This document shows positions 1 through 5,317 of a DNA stretch of 5,317 nt, one piece after another. The notes beneath the pieces are model-generated. The model did no database searches. It saw only the letters and a program-made list of their open reading frames with translations, and was not told where the DNA came from. Every line of letters begins with the position of its first letter. Within the stretch, counting starts at the first letter, position 1. Made by a program: the position numbers and the translations under genes. This DNA comes from Pseudomonadota bacterium (GTDB lineage: Bacteria; Myxococcota_A; Polyangia; Fen-1088), in the NCBI GenBank assembly GCA_017881285.1, contig JADGRD010000311.1:1-5317 (forward strand), in the 5' to 3' direction.

Positions 1-424
1 CCAGCGTGGCGAGACCGTCTTCCCGGCACAGTTCGCGACCAACTTCGACGTCAAGCTCACGCCGCTGTCCTGCCTGCAGCACTTGACGGAAGACCAGCGC
101 CAGGCCGAGTGCCGCCGTATCGTCGGCGAGATCCAGGCCCGGGCCGAGGCCGAAAACAAAGAGAAGGGCCGCCAGCCCATGGGCGTCGCCGCCATCCTCG
201 CCCAAGACCCGCACGCCAAGCCCGTCACCACCGACCGCAGCCCCGCGCCGTTCGTCCACGCAACCGACGATTCGACCGAGATGGAGTTTCGAGCCCGCTA
301 CCGTGCCTTCGACGACGCCTTCCGCGCCGGAGCTCTGCGCCTCCGCGACCGCGCTCGCGAGCTGGTGGACATGTTCCCCCTCTGGGCCTTCCCGCCGCCA
401 TTGCCATTCAACGCCCCGGCTTGA
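1..424 (+). CDS. REP-associated tyrosine transposase-like protein, C-terminal part (5' end outside window)
   Basis: The frame is open from the first bases of the window to a TGA at 422-424, so this is the 3' end of a longer gene. A TTG at 83 could serve as a start, but the upstream codons are equally protein-like and in frame, so a truncated 5' end is more likely. The visible 140 residues are charged and helical at first, then contain a 'GRQPMGVAAILAQDPH' stretch, a short 'RSPAPFVHA' stretch and a proline-rich end ('FPPPLPF'). From memory this arrangement matches the tail that follows the catalytic domain in REP-associated Y1 (IS200-like HUH) transposases of Myxococcota and Planctomycetes. 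The catalytic HUH motif and tyrosine would lie upstream, so activity cannot be judged. Members of this family are often domesticated single-copy genes linked to short palindromic repeats. Confidence 0.68.
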   Translation, partial: QRGETVFPAQFATNFDVKLTPLSCLQHLTEDQRQAECRRIVGEIQARAEAENKEKGRQPMGVAAILAQDPHAKPVTTDRSPAPFVHATDDSTEMEFRARYRAFDDAFRAGALRLRDRARELVDMFPLWAFPPPLPFNAPA

Positions 425-726
425 CCCGGGCCCTCCACCACGGAGCCGCACGATCCGCCCCGCAGGCAGTTAAGGAAGAGCTCTGTCCGGCCTGTGCCAC
501 CGACGGGAAATCCACCGCTCCGCCGCGCCGATCTTGGCCCTGGCCGGCCTGATGGCGACCAGTTTCACGACCATACGGCTGTCCTGAACGTCACATCCGC
601 CCGTCGCCACATCGATCACCGGTGACCGCGGGTGCCGTTCGTCCGCCTTTCAGGAAAACTCTGGCACCACCCCTGGCACCACCCCTGGCACCACCCCTGC
701 GACCGCTCAAATCGATTACGGACCGG
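425..726. other. Intergenic region between the transposase tail and the OmpA gene
   Basis: These 302 bases hold no convincing gene. They contain a 10-bp perfect palindrome (tcaccggtga, 616-625) and the 12-bp tandem repeat at 661-696. The two flanking genes converge here, yet I see no GC-rich hairpin followed by a T-run on either strand that would serve as a classic terminator. The frames open across the region are short and lack start sites with a good ribosome binding site. Confidence 0.6.
661..696. repeat. Three perfect tandem copies of a 12-bp unit (ctggcaccaccc)
   Basis: Copies lie at 661-672, 673-684 and 685-696 without a mismatch, followed by a further partial 'ctg'. On the minus strand the unit reads gggtggtgccag, and the array lies 31 bp beyond the stop codon of the OmpA gene. 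It is also 237 bp downstream of the transposase-like gene. Whether it is a plain microsatellite or part of a transposase-associated repeat family cannot be decided from one locus. Confidence 0.9.
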
Positions 727-1560
727 CTATTGCTTCACCAGCTCCACGCGGCGGTTCTTGGCACGCCCCTCTTCGGCGTCATTCGAGGCGACCGGTGCGA
801 ACGCGCCCGCGCCGAACGCGCGCAGGCGGCCAGTCGAGATGCCGTGCTTGCGGACCAGGGCCTGCAGCACCGCCTCGGCCCGCGCCTGGGATAGCTTCAG
901 GTTCGCGTCGACGTTACCCACGGTGTCCGTGTGCCCGACGACGAACAGCTTCAGCCCGGCGTCGCTCTTGAGCAGCTTGGCGACCTCGGCGATGGCCTGC
1001 TCCGACTCGGCTTTGAGCTCGGACTTGTTGGTGTCGAAAAGGATGCCGTAGACGGCGACGTGGCCCGAGGTCTTGAGATCGCTCGCGAACGCCGTCGCAT
1101 CGGCCATCACGTCTTGCTCCATCGCGGCCTTCTCGATGATGAAAAGACCGTGCTTACTGGTGAACTCGGCCCACATGTCCACCCAGATCTCCTTGCCGTC
1201 CTTCTTGAGCCGCAGCGTCTGCCTCCCCTTGTCGGCGTACACGACCGTGCCCCCCACCCGTTTGATGGCGTTCTCGAAGTTGCGCAAGATCTGGACGTCG
1301 CTCGCTCGCACCTTGGCGTCCGCCTGGGGGTAGTAGTCGACTTTCCACATGTGTCCCTCGACCCGCTCCGTCTTGCCCTTGGCGACGGGGAACTCGTGCG
1401 TGTCGAAGCCCTTCTCCTGACAGCTGTGAATCCAGAAGTCCGGCATCCTGGTGAAAAGCTGATGGTCCCGGCACCCCCTGTCATCCGTCTGTGGGGCACC
1501 GGCGGCGGGCAGCGCGAGAAGCTGGAGGGCTAGGCACAAGATGGTGGCTCTGGTCATCAT
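727..1560 (-). CDS. OmpA-family protein with N-terminal signal peptide and C-terminal peptidoglycan-binding domain
   Basis: A protein of 277 residues that ends in TAG. Residues 1-22 form a signal peptide with a hydrophobic core (LCLALQLLALP) and small residues near a cleavage site at about 19-22. Residues about 28-165 form a domain I know only as the N-terminal half of a family of OmpA-like proteins. It has two cysteines (30 and 47) that could pair. Residues about 168-277 are the OmpA C-terminal domain: 'VYGILFDTNKSEL', 'VVGHTDTVGNVDANLKLSQARAEAV' split over 207-231, and 'GRAKNRRVEL'. The Asp, the LSxxRA helix and the Arg pair are the residues that grip meso-diaminopimelate in this fold. The product should be periplasmic or outer-membrane-linked and bind peptidoglycan. 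No eight-strand beta-barrel is evident. Two ATGs are adjacent, and the second (1557) sits better from the Shine-Dalgarno site, giving 276 residues. Confidence 0.92.
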   Translation of the reverse strand: MMTRATILCLALQLLALPAAGAPQTDDRGCRDHQLFTRMPDFWIHSCQEKGFDTHEFPVAKGKTERVEGHMWKVDYYPQADAKVRASDVQILRNFENAIKRVGGTVVYADKGRQTLRLKKDGKEIWVDMWAEFTSKHGLFIIEKAAMEQDVMADATAFASDLKTSGHVAVYGILFDTNKSELKAESEQAIAEVAKLLKSDAGLKLFVVGHTDTVGNVDANLKLSQARAEAVLQALVRKHGISTGRLRAFGAGAFAPVASNDAEEGRAKNRRVELVKQ

Positions 1561-1563
1561 GGA

Positions 1564-1570
1564 CTCCTTT
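1564..1570 (-). promoter_or_regulatory. Ribosome binding site of the OmpA-family gene
   Basis: The minus strand reads AAAGGAG, a strong Shine-Dalgarno sequence. GGAG is 3 nt from the ATG at 1560 and 6 nt from the ATG at 1557, so the second ATG has the more usual spacing. Confidence 0.75.
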
Positions 1571-1632
1571 CGGTGGCCCCATCATGCCCCGAACCCGCCC
1601 ACGCCGAAAGGCCCGTGATCGCACATGTCAAC

Positions 1633-1787
1633 CTACGGGCACATCGAGACGCTGCCGCCGGTGATGTTCACTGCGGTGCAGCCGTTGCTGCCGAACTCGC
1701 TGCACCAGTCTTGCCGGACGGAAGGCCGCCGCTCAGGGTGAGGTTCTTGGATGTTGAGGGGCCGCGCAAGAGTACGTTGTGCTGAGC
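1633..1787 (-). pseudogene. Frameshifted C-terminal relic of an unknown secreted Cys-containing protein
   Basis: Two adjacent minus-strand segments look like protein but lie in different frames. From 1787 to about 1714 one frame reads 'AQHNVLLRGPSTSKNLTLSG', with mostly G or C in third positions towards its end. From about 1713 to the TAG at 1633-1635 another frame reads 'QDWCSEFGSNGCTAVNITGG' and then 'SVSMCP', with nearly every third base G or C. Joining them needs a single-base indel near 1713-1720. No good start or ribosome binding site precedes them. The simplest reading is the decayed 3' end of a gene for an exported Cys-bearing protein. I do not recognise the family. The relic sits in the 365-bp gap between the methyltransferase and OmpA genes, all on the same strand. 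The rest of the gap (1561-1632 and 1788-1925) shows nothing beyond the OmpA ribosome binding site. Confidence 0.4.
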
Positions 1788-1925
1788 TCGACCTAATTCG
1801 CACTGCTGCCTGACCCTCTCCACCCTGTGTACGAATCCGCGCCGTCACCGACGAGACATTGGAGCCGCGGATAACGAGCAGGCGAACCACGGGCGCAAGC
1901 TGCGATCACGGGGCGCATCCCTCTC

Positions 1926-2900
1926 TCATTTCCGTTTCTGCCAGTACGCGCCCGCCCAGTCGATCTTCTTGATCGGCTCCGTGATGCCGTGCTCGCGGCG
2001 GTAGTCGTCGACGGCCTTGCGCTGGGCCTCGAGATTGAAGTAGTCGTCGACGATGCAGTAGCCGCCAGGGGATAGCTTCGGATAGAGGGGAATCAGGGTG
2101 TCCATCGTCGATTCGTACATGTCTCCGTCCAGGCGCAACACGGCCAGTCTCTTGATCGGAGCCTTGTGCAGCGTGTCTTTGAACCAGCCCTTCAGGAACC
2201 TCACGCGGTCGTCCAAGAGCCCGAACCTCTCGAAGTTGGCCCGGACATCCGGGAGCGATGCGGTGAGAGCCTGCTCTTCGTGCAGGAAGCCCAGGCCCTT
2301 GTCCACCGGGTATTTCTCGGCGTCGGGAGCCGGCAGACCTTCGAAGGAATCGGCGACCCATACCACCCGGGAAGGGTCTCCATATTCCTTCAGGATCGCC
2401 TTCATCAAGATGGTGGCTCCGCCCCGCCAGACACCCGCCTCGATGAAATCCCCAGGAACCTTGTGAAGTAGGACGTTTTCGGCGCACATCTGGACGTTGT
2501 CGAGGCGCTTGAGCCCAACCATCGTGAGGGCGCGGCTGGGCCAGTCCGTTCCCGCTTTGCGCGCCTCGATGGCCCCCGTATCGTTCTCGTAGAGCAGATC
2601 CGTCAGGGCCATTTTCACCAGGTCGAGGTACTTGCCGCGAAAATGCTTGGGAACCGCCGGAGGCCCCTTGGCCTGGTACTCCCCGCGCGGCGCCGGCGCT
2701 TTGGCCTGGGGTTCCTTACGCGGCGCTGGGGCCGCCGGGGCAGGGGCAACCGCCGGAGGCGTAGGTGCGGGCTCCACAGCCGTCCCTTGGGTTGTCGGGG
2801 GCGCCTCCTGGTGCGGTCCTGCATATCCCGGGGCGATGCCGCCAAGCAGGCAGCCGATGGTCACCAGCGTAGCGGATGGAAGCCCTGTGTAGTCCTTCAT
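1926..2900 (-). CDS. TylF/MycF-type class I SAM-dependent O-methyltransferase with N-terminal signal sequence and Pro/Ala linker
   Basis: I place the start at 2900, not at the in-frame ATG at 2957, because GAGGAGG precedes it by 6 nt; this gives 324 residues. Residues 1-27 look like a signal sequence: Lys2, a hydrophobic run, and either type I cleavage near 'PGYA' (24-27) or a weak lipobox 'TIGC' ending at Cys17. Residues about 28-85 are a Pro/Ala-rich linker. From about 88 to the end lies a TylF-family (PF05711) methyltransferase domain. It has a SAM loop 'DFIEAGVWRGGAT' (151-163), 'DSFEGLP' (184-190), 'LRLDGDMYEST' (255-265), and 'VDDYF' (284-288). In MycF/TylF, acidic residues at the last two places bind Mg2+. 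Known members methylate sugar hydroxyls on macrolides. The substrate here is unknown, and no sugar or polyketide genes are visible nearby. Export is odd for a SAM enzyme. The gene ends in TGA. Confidence 0.88.
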   Translation of the reverse strand: MKDYTGLPSATLVTIGCLLGGIAPGYAGPHQEAPPTTQGTAVEPAPTPPAVAPAPAAPAPRKEPQAKAPAPRGEYQAKGPPAVPKHFRGKYLDLVKMALTDLLYENDTGAIEARKAGTDWPSRALTMVGLKRLDNVQMCAENVLLHKVPGDFIEAGVWRGGATILMKAILKEYGDPSRVVWVADSFEGLPAPDAEKYPVDKGLGFLHEEQALTASLPDVRANFERFGLLDDRVRFLKGWFKDTLHKAPIKRLAVLRLDGDMYESTMDTLIPLYPKLSPGGYCIVDDYFNLEAQRKAVDDYRREHGITEPIKKIDWAGAYWQKRK

Positions 2901-2906
2901 GCAATT

Positions 2907-2913
2907 CCTCCTC
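2907..2913 (-). promoter_or_regulatory. Ribosome binding site that fixes the methyltransferase start at 2900
   Basis: The minus strand reads GAGGAGG followed by AATTGC and then ATG. The spacing is 6 nt. No comparable site precedes the upstream in-frame ATG at 2957, so the shorter protein, which begins directly with the signal sequence, is preferred. Confidence 0.8.
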
Positions 2914-2969
2914 GGCGTCTCGGCTACCATGCCCGTATTTCTCGTGGGTCGATGCAATCGGCGGGTGGC

Positions 2970-3209
2970 TCATACGGCGGAACCGAGGGCGCCAATGTAG
3001 TACAACTCGGCACCGGGAACTAGGCCGATCGACCCGCACCTCGGCCAGGCTGCCCCATGGGCCAGGCCATTGACACCCAATGGGGTGTTACAGTCGACAT
3101 CAGACAATCCTCCGAGACAAGGGTTCAACATACGGCCGCTGATGCTGGAGCAGACGATGTACGACTTGCCGTCGTCGTCGTTGAAGATATCGGGTCCTGC
3201 CGATTTGCA
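2970..3209 (-). pseudogene. Relic of an unknown gene, open frame without a start codon
   Basis: The minus-strand frame from 3209 to a TGA at 2970-2972 is open for 79 codons. It begins directly after an in-frame TAG (3210-3212) and has no start near its beginning. Its first part reads 'GPDIFNDDDGKSYIVCSSIS', with C or G in the third position for about 17 codons in a row, and a second Cys-bearing part, 'NPCLGGLSDVDCNTPLGVN', follows. Beyond about 3040 the protein character fades. In the same frame before the TAG the codons still look plausible ('IGTDERSPL'), so the TAG may be a nonsense mutation in an older gene. The 'DDDGK.Y' pattern recalls blade motifs of some secreted sugar-acting enzymes such as GH43, but this is too little for a family call. 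The relic ends 69 bp before the methyltransferase start. Confidence 0.36.
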
Positions 3210-3268
3210 CTACAATGGGGAACGCTCGTCCGTGCCGATGGAGAGACACCTCTCTCCTGACAACCTTC

Positions 3269-3274
3269 GAGGGG
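3269..3274 (+). promoter_or_regulatory. Ribosome binding site of the repeat lipoprotein gene
   Basis: GAGGGG is followed by 7 nt and then the ATG at 3282. The codons directly after it encode a lipoprotein signal peptide, which supports this start. Confidence 0.75.
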
Positions 3275-3281
3275 ATGAACC

Positions 3282-4817
3282 ATGGATCGCGCCGCGAAGA
3301 CGATTCTCTTGCTGGCTTCTTTCACCGTTGCCGCCTGCAGCGGCTCGAGCCGTCCCAAGGGCGTGACTTGTCCGACCGGGCAACACGACGGCGGCGACGG
3401 CGTCTGCGTCGCGATCGGCGTGTGCGCCACGGGCTACCACGACGGCGGCGGCGGCCTCTGCTTGCCTGATCTGGCGTGCGCCACAGGGTACCACGACGGC
3501 GGCGGCGGCGTTTGTGTCCCCAGCGGGACCTGTTCCACGGGCTACCACGACGGCGGCGGCGGCAAGTGCGCGGCCACCGGTACCTGTGCCACCGGCTACA
3601 GCCTGGCGAGCGACGGCACCTGCAGCAAGAGCGCGGCCTGCGCGACTGGGACCCACGACAACGGCAGCGGGGTCTGCGTCCTCGACACCAGCTGCCCGGC
3701 CGGCTACCACGACGGTGGCACCGGCACCTGCGTCCCCGTCGGCGCCTGTTCGACCAACTACCACGACGGCGGCGGCGGCAACTGCGTGCTCACCGGTGAC
3801 TGCTCGTCGGGTTATCACAACGGCGGCACGGGAACCTGCGTGCCGCTCGTCGCCTGTTCGGCGGGTTACCACGACGGCGGCGATGGCTTTTGCGTGCGCG
3901 ACGGCGAGTGCTCGTGGGGCTATCACGATGGCGGCGACGGCAGGTGTCTGACGCCCGACAAGTGCGCCACGGGCTACCACGACGGCGGCGCTGGCGCCTG
4001 CTTGCTGGCGAGCCTATGTGCTTGGGGCTACATGCTCGACAGCTCGGGGGGGTGCGTGGTGCGACCGCCCGGGACCGGCGGCACCGGTGGTGGAGTGACG
4101 TCGACGCTGCGGCTGGACGCTGGTCCGGCAACCGGTGGCGTGGTGGGGACCGGCACGACCGGAACGGGAGGTGTGGTGGGGACCGGGGGTGTGCCGCGCG
4201 ACGGTGGCATGGGCGGTGGTGGCACGACTTCGTCTGGTGGCACCACGGCGACCACCAGCACGGTGACCACCCCGGCGGTCTGTGGCAACGGCAAGAAGGA
4301 AGGCAGCGAGGGCTGCGACGACGGCAACACGGTCGGCAGCGACGGCTGCACCGCCAACTGTCGGGTCGAGACGGGATATGCCTGTCCCGTCCCCGGGCAG
4401 GCTTGTGTCACCGCCCTCGGCTGCGGCAACGGCATCGTGACGGCGGACGAGACCTGCGACGACGGCAACACCGCAAGCGGCGACGGCTGCTCGGCCGACT
4501 GCCTGGTCATTGAGGACGGCTGGGCGTGCCACGTGCCGGGCAAGCGCTGCACGCCAGAGTGCGGGGACAGCAAGCTCATCGGCATGGAGACCTGCGACGA
4601 TGGCAACGCCAATAGCGGCGACGGCTGCTCGAGCACCTGCCAGGTCGAGCCGGGGTGGGACTGCCCCGAGTTGGGCAAGCCCTGCACGCACAGTGTGTGC
4701 GGCAATGGCAGGAAGGAAAGAGGCGAGCTGTGCGACTGCGGCCTCGATCCCAAGAACCTGCCGAGCGGCTGCAAGGCCATGAATGGCCTCTTCTACGGCG
4801 ACGGCAAAGGCTGCTAG
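3282..4817 (+). CDS. Cys-rich repeat surface lipoprotein with DUF4215 repeats, ended by an in-frame TAG
   Basis: The 511-residue product starts with a lipoprotein signal ending in the lipobox 'VAAC' (Cys19, followed by Ser, so outer-membrane sorting is expected). Residues 29-262 are thirteen tandem 18-residue repeats with consensus xCxTGYHDGGxGxCVxxx. Residues 263-332 form a Gly/Thr-rich linker. From Cys334 come DUF4215/myxobacterial Cys-rich repeats (PF13948/TIGR02232), each about 46 residues: 334-380, 381-426 and 427-472. Each has a 'CDDGN' core and a 'GDGC' or 'SDGC' turn. A fourth unit (473-511) deviates, with 'CDCGLDPKNLPSGC' in place of 'CDDGN'. The TAG at 4815-4817 falls inside this unit, and the same frame carries on with matching protein afterwards. 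The full gene probably encodes a large disulfide-stabilised cell-surface protein used in adhesion or matrix contact; that role is inferred from the domain types. Without read-through, a truncated lipoprotein lacking the C-terminal domain results. Confidence 0.85.
   Translation: MDRAAKTILLLASFTVAACSGSSRPKGVTCPTGQHDGGDGVCVAIGVCATGYHDGGGGLCLPDLACATGYHDGGGGVCVPSGTCSTGYHDGGGGKCAATGTCATGYSLASDGTCSKSAACATGTHDNGSGVCVLDTSCPAGYHDGGTGTCVPVGACSTNYHDGGGGNCVLTGDCSSGYHNGGTGTCVPLVACSAGYHDGGDGFCVRDGECSWGYHDGGDGRCLTPDKCATGYHDGGAGACLLASLCAWGYMLDSSGGCVVRPPGTGGTGGGVTSTLRLDAGPATGGVVGTGTTGTGGVVGTGGVPRDGGMGGGGTTSSGGTTATTSTVTTPAVCGNGKKEGSEGCDDGNTVGSDGCTANCRVETGYACPVPGQACVTALGCGNGIVTADETCDDGNTASGDGCSADCLVIEDGWACHVPGKRCTPECGDSKLIGMETCDDGNANSGDGCSSTCQVEPGWDCPELGKPCTHSVCGNGRKERGELCDCGLDPKNLPSGCKAMNGLFYGDGKGC
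3366..4067 (+). repeat. Thirteen 54-bp tandem repeats coding for an 18-residue Cys motif
   Basis: All thirteen units are exactly 54 bp, with no insertion or deletion over 702 bp. Cys falls at positions 2 and 14 of every unit, giving a C-x11-C-x5-C rhythm. The core GYHDGG is kept in eight units (2-4, 7, 10-12, and, with Asn for Asp, 9). Units 1 (GQHDGG) and 8 (NYHDGG) differ by one residue. Units 5, 6 and 13 are the most divergent (e.g. 'GYSLASDG', 'GTHDNGSG', 'GYMLDSSG') but keep both cysteines. At DNA level, 'gggctaccacgacggcggcg' recurs almost unchanged in several units. Confidence 0.93.
4815..4817 (+). other. In-frame amber (TAG) codon inside the lipoprotein gene
   Basis: The codons before the TAG read 'GDGKGC' and those after read 'TLCTPEPICQD', in the same frame, with the same GC-rich third positions and the same domain family. 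No base needs to be added or removed to continue. A single substitution from TCG, TTG, TGG, CAG, AAG or GAG would create it. The OmpA gene in this window ends with TAG exactly where its family usually ends, which argues against general reassignment of TAG to a sense codon. Confidence 0.9.
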
Positions 4818-5317
4818 ACGCTGTGCACTCCGGAGCCCATCTGCCAGGATGCGAGCGGCAAGACCCAGGCCTGCACCAGCACTTGCGGCGACGGCAACGT
4901 CGATCCCGGCGAGGACTGCGACGACGGCAACCAGGTGGACGGCGACGGCTGCTCGAGCAAGTGCAAGGTCGAGACGGGGTTTCTCTGCACGACCAGCACC
5001 TACCAGCCTTCCACGACCTGTCAGTCGGGCTCGGGTCAATGCCTGGAGCTGCCCATGATCTACCGGGACTTCCAGCCGGAGAACGCCGCCTCGGCCGGCC
5101 ACCCGGACTTCCCCTTCCTGGGCACCCGCCTTGGCGGCTCGACCAAGCCGACGACCATCTGCGTGCCCAACTCCGCCGGGCCGTCCAAGGGCAACGACTC
5201 GACCGCGCGCTGCTGGGGCATCGTGGGCGACAGCCTGCTCAATGGCAAGCCCCAGCCCGGTGCGACCACGAGCTGCGCCTGCCAGTTCAGCGACTGGAGC
5301 CCCGCCAACTCGAGCCG
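4818..5317 (+). CDS. Continuation of the lipoprotein gene: DUF4215 repeat and start of a fibro-slime-like domain (runs off the window)
   Basis: This frame is open from the TAG to the window end and continues the gene that starts at 3282. At 4884 a full DUF4215 repeat begins ('CGDGNVDPGEDCDDGN', then 'GDGCSSKC' and 'VETGFLC'). From about 5043 the sequence reads 'LELPMIYRDFQPEN', then 'AGHPDFPFLGTR'. It later reads 'CWGIVGDSLLNGKPQPG' and 'CACQFSDWSP'. The order of an RDF motif, HPDF and a later GKP is typical of the fibro-slime domain (TIGR02148), first described in Dictyostelium and Fibrobacter proteins and common in myxobacteria. The segment has no good ribosome binding site near a start codon of its own, so it would be translated only by read-through, or not at all if the TAG is a true stop. 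It may thus be the dead 3' half of a pseudogene. Confidence 0.72.

Larger units (their letters stand above)
2901..3281. promoter_or_regulatory. Divergent intergenic region between the methyltransferase and lipoprotein genes
   Basis: These 381 bp must hold the promoters of two genes that face apart, apart from what the coding relic at 2970-3209 occupies. A TACAAT hexamer at 3211-3216 on the plus strand would make an acceptable -10 box about 65 bp before the lipoprotein ATG, but no matching -35 lies 16-18 bp upstream. I therefore do not name a promoter. A small hairpin, ACACCC-aatg-GGGTGT, lies at 3073-3088; an overlapping alternative pairs ccattg with caatgg at 3067-3083. Neither has a T-run. 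Confidence 0.4.

Noticed and set aside
470..586. Short plus-strand frame ending at 586 with a hydrophobic stretch resembling a signal peptide
   Set aside because: Too short, no clear start with ribosome binding site, and codon positions show no bias.
622..729. Read-through of the OmpA TAG would translate the 12-bp repeat as (GWCQ)n
   Set aside because: The OmpA product already ends at the usual family C-terminus; the in-frame relation to a 12-bp unit is a one-in-three chance.
931..1533. Plus-strand open frame of 200 codons opposite the OmpA gene
   Set aside because: It lies antisense to a gene with unmistakable OmpA motifs and shows no family resemblance.
2901..2957. Upstream ATG at 2957 as start of the methyltransferase
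   Set aside because: No Shine-Dalgarno site precedes it, and it would bury the signal sequence behind 19 non-hydrophobic residues.
3166..3216. Sigma70-type promoter before the lipoprotein gene using TACAAT at 3211-3216
   Set aside because: No -35 hexamer at proper spacing; TTGAAG at 3181 is 24 bp away and TTGCCG at 3166 has no -10 partner.
3210..3980. Minus-strand open frame (256 codons) opposite the 54-bp repeats
   Set aside because: It is a periodic Ala/Val/Arg sequence that merely mirrors the repeat; no start site or family resemblance.
3363..4067. CRISPR-like array suggested by regular repeats
   Set aside because: The 54-bp units are contiguous, in frame and code for a conserved peptide; there are no unique spacers between identical repeats.
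4014..5102. Long minus-strand open frame (362 codons) opposite the DUF4215 region
   Set aside because: Its translation is Ala/Val/Arg-rich low complexity, the usual shadow of GC-rich Cys/Gly/Asp codons on the other strand; the plus strand has clear domain homology.

Overview
The window is high in GC, and its genes carry G or C in most third codon positions. The gene content points to a Myxococcota-type bacterium (Polyangia or a relative, formerly Deltaproteobacteria). The main indicators are a lipoprotein with myxobacterial DUF4215/'myxo_disulf' cysteine-rich repeats followed by a fibro-slime-like domain, a predicted exported TylF-type methyltransferase, and an OmpA-family protein of a type I recall from that group. 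This assignment is inference from families; no RNA gene or other taxonomic marker is present.

Layout. (1) 1-424, plus strand: the 3' end of a gene that resembles the C-terminal tail of REP-associated (Y1/RayT-like) tyrosine transposases. It is followed by about 300 bp without a convincing gene, which holds three perfect copies of a 12-bp direct repeat (661-696). (2) 727-1560, minus strand: a secreted OmpA-family protein. (3) 1633-1787, minus strand: a decayed, frameshifted C-terminal coding fragment. (4) 1926-2900, minus strand: a TylF/MycF-like O-methyltransferase domain behind a signal sequence and a Pro/Ala linker. (5) 2901-3281: a divergent intergenic region holding another minus-strand coding relic. 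(6) 3282 to the window end, plus strand: a large surface lipoprotein gene. It has a lipobox, thirteen exact-length 18-residue Cys repeats, a Gly/Thr linker, DUF4215 repeats and a fibro-slime-like domain that runs off the window. An in-frame TAG at 4815-4817 interrupts the reading frame, which continues unchanged in homology on both sides.

How the parts relate. All three intact or nearly intact genes encode envelope or exported proteins, but nothing shows that they form one pathway. The two minus-strand genes are 365 bp apart with a relic between them, so they are probably not a tight operon. The relics, the transposase tail and the amber-interrupted lipoprotein gene suggest an accessory region in flux.

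The strongest items for follow-up are the amber codon inside the lipoprotein gene, the strictly periodic 18-residue repeat array, and a methyltransferase domain that appears to be exported although its cofactor is cytoplasmic.
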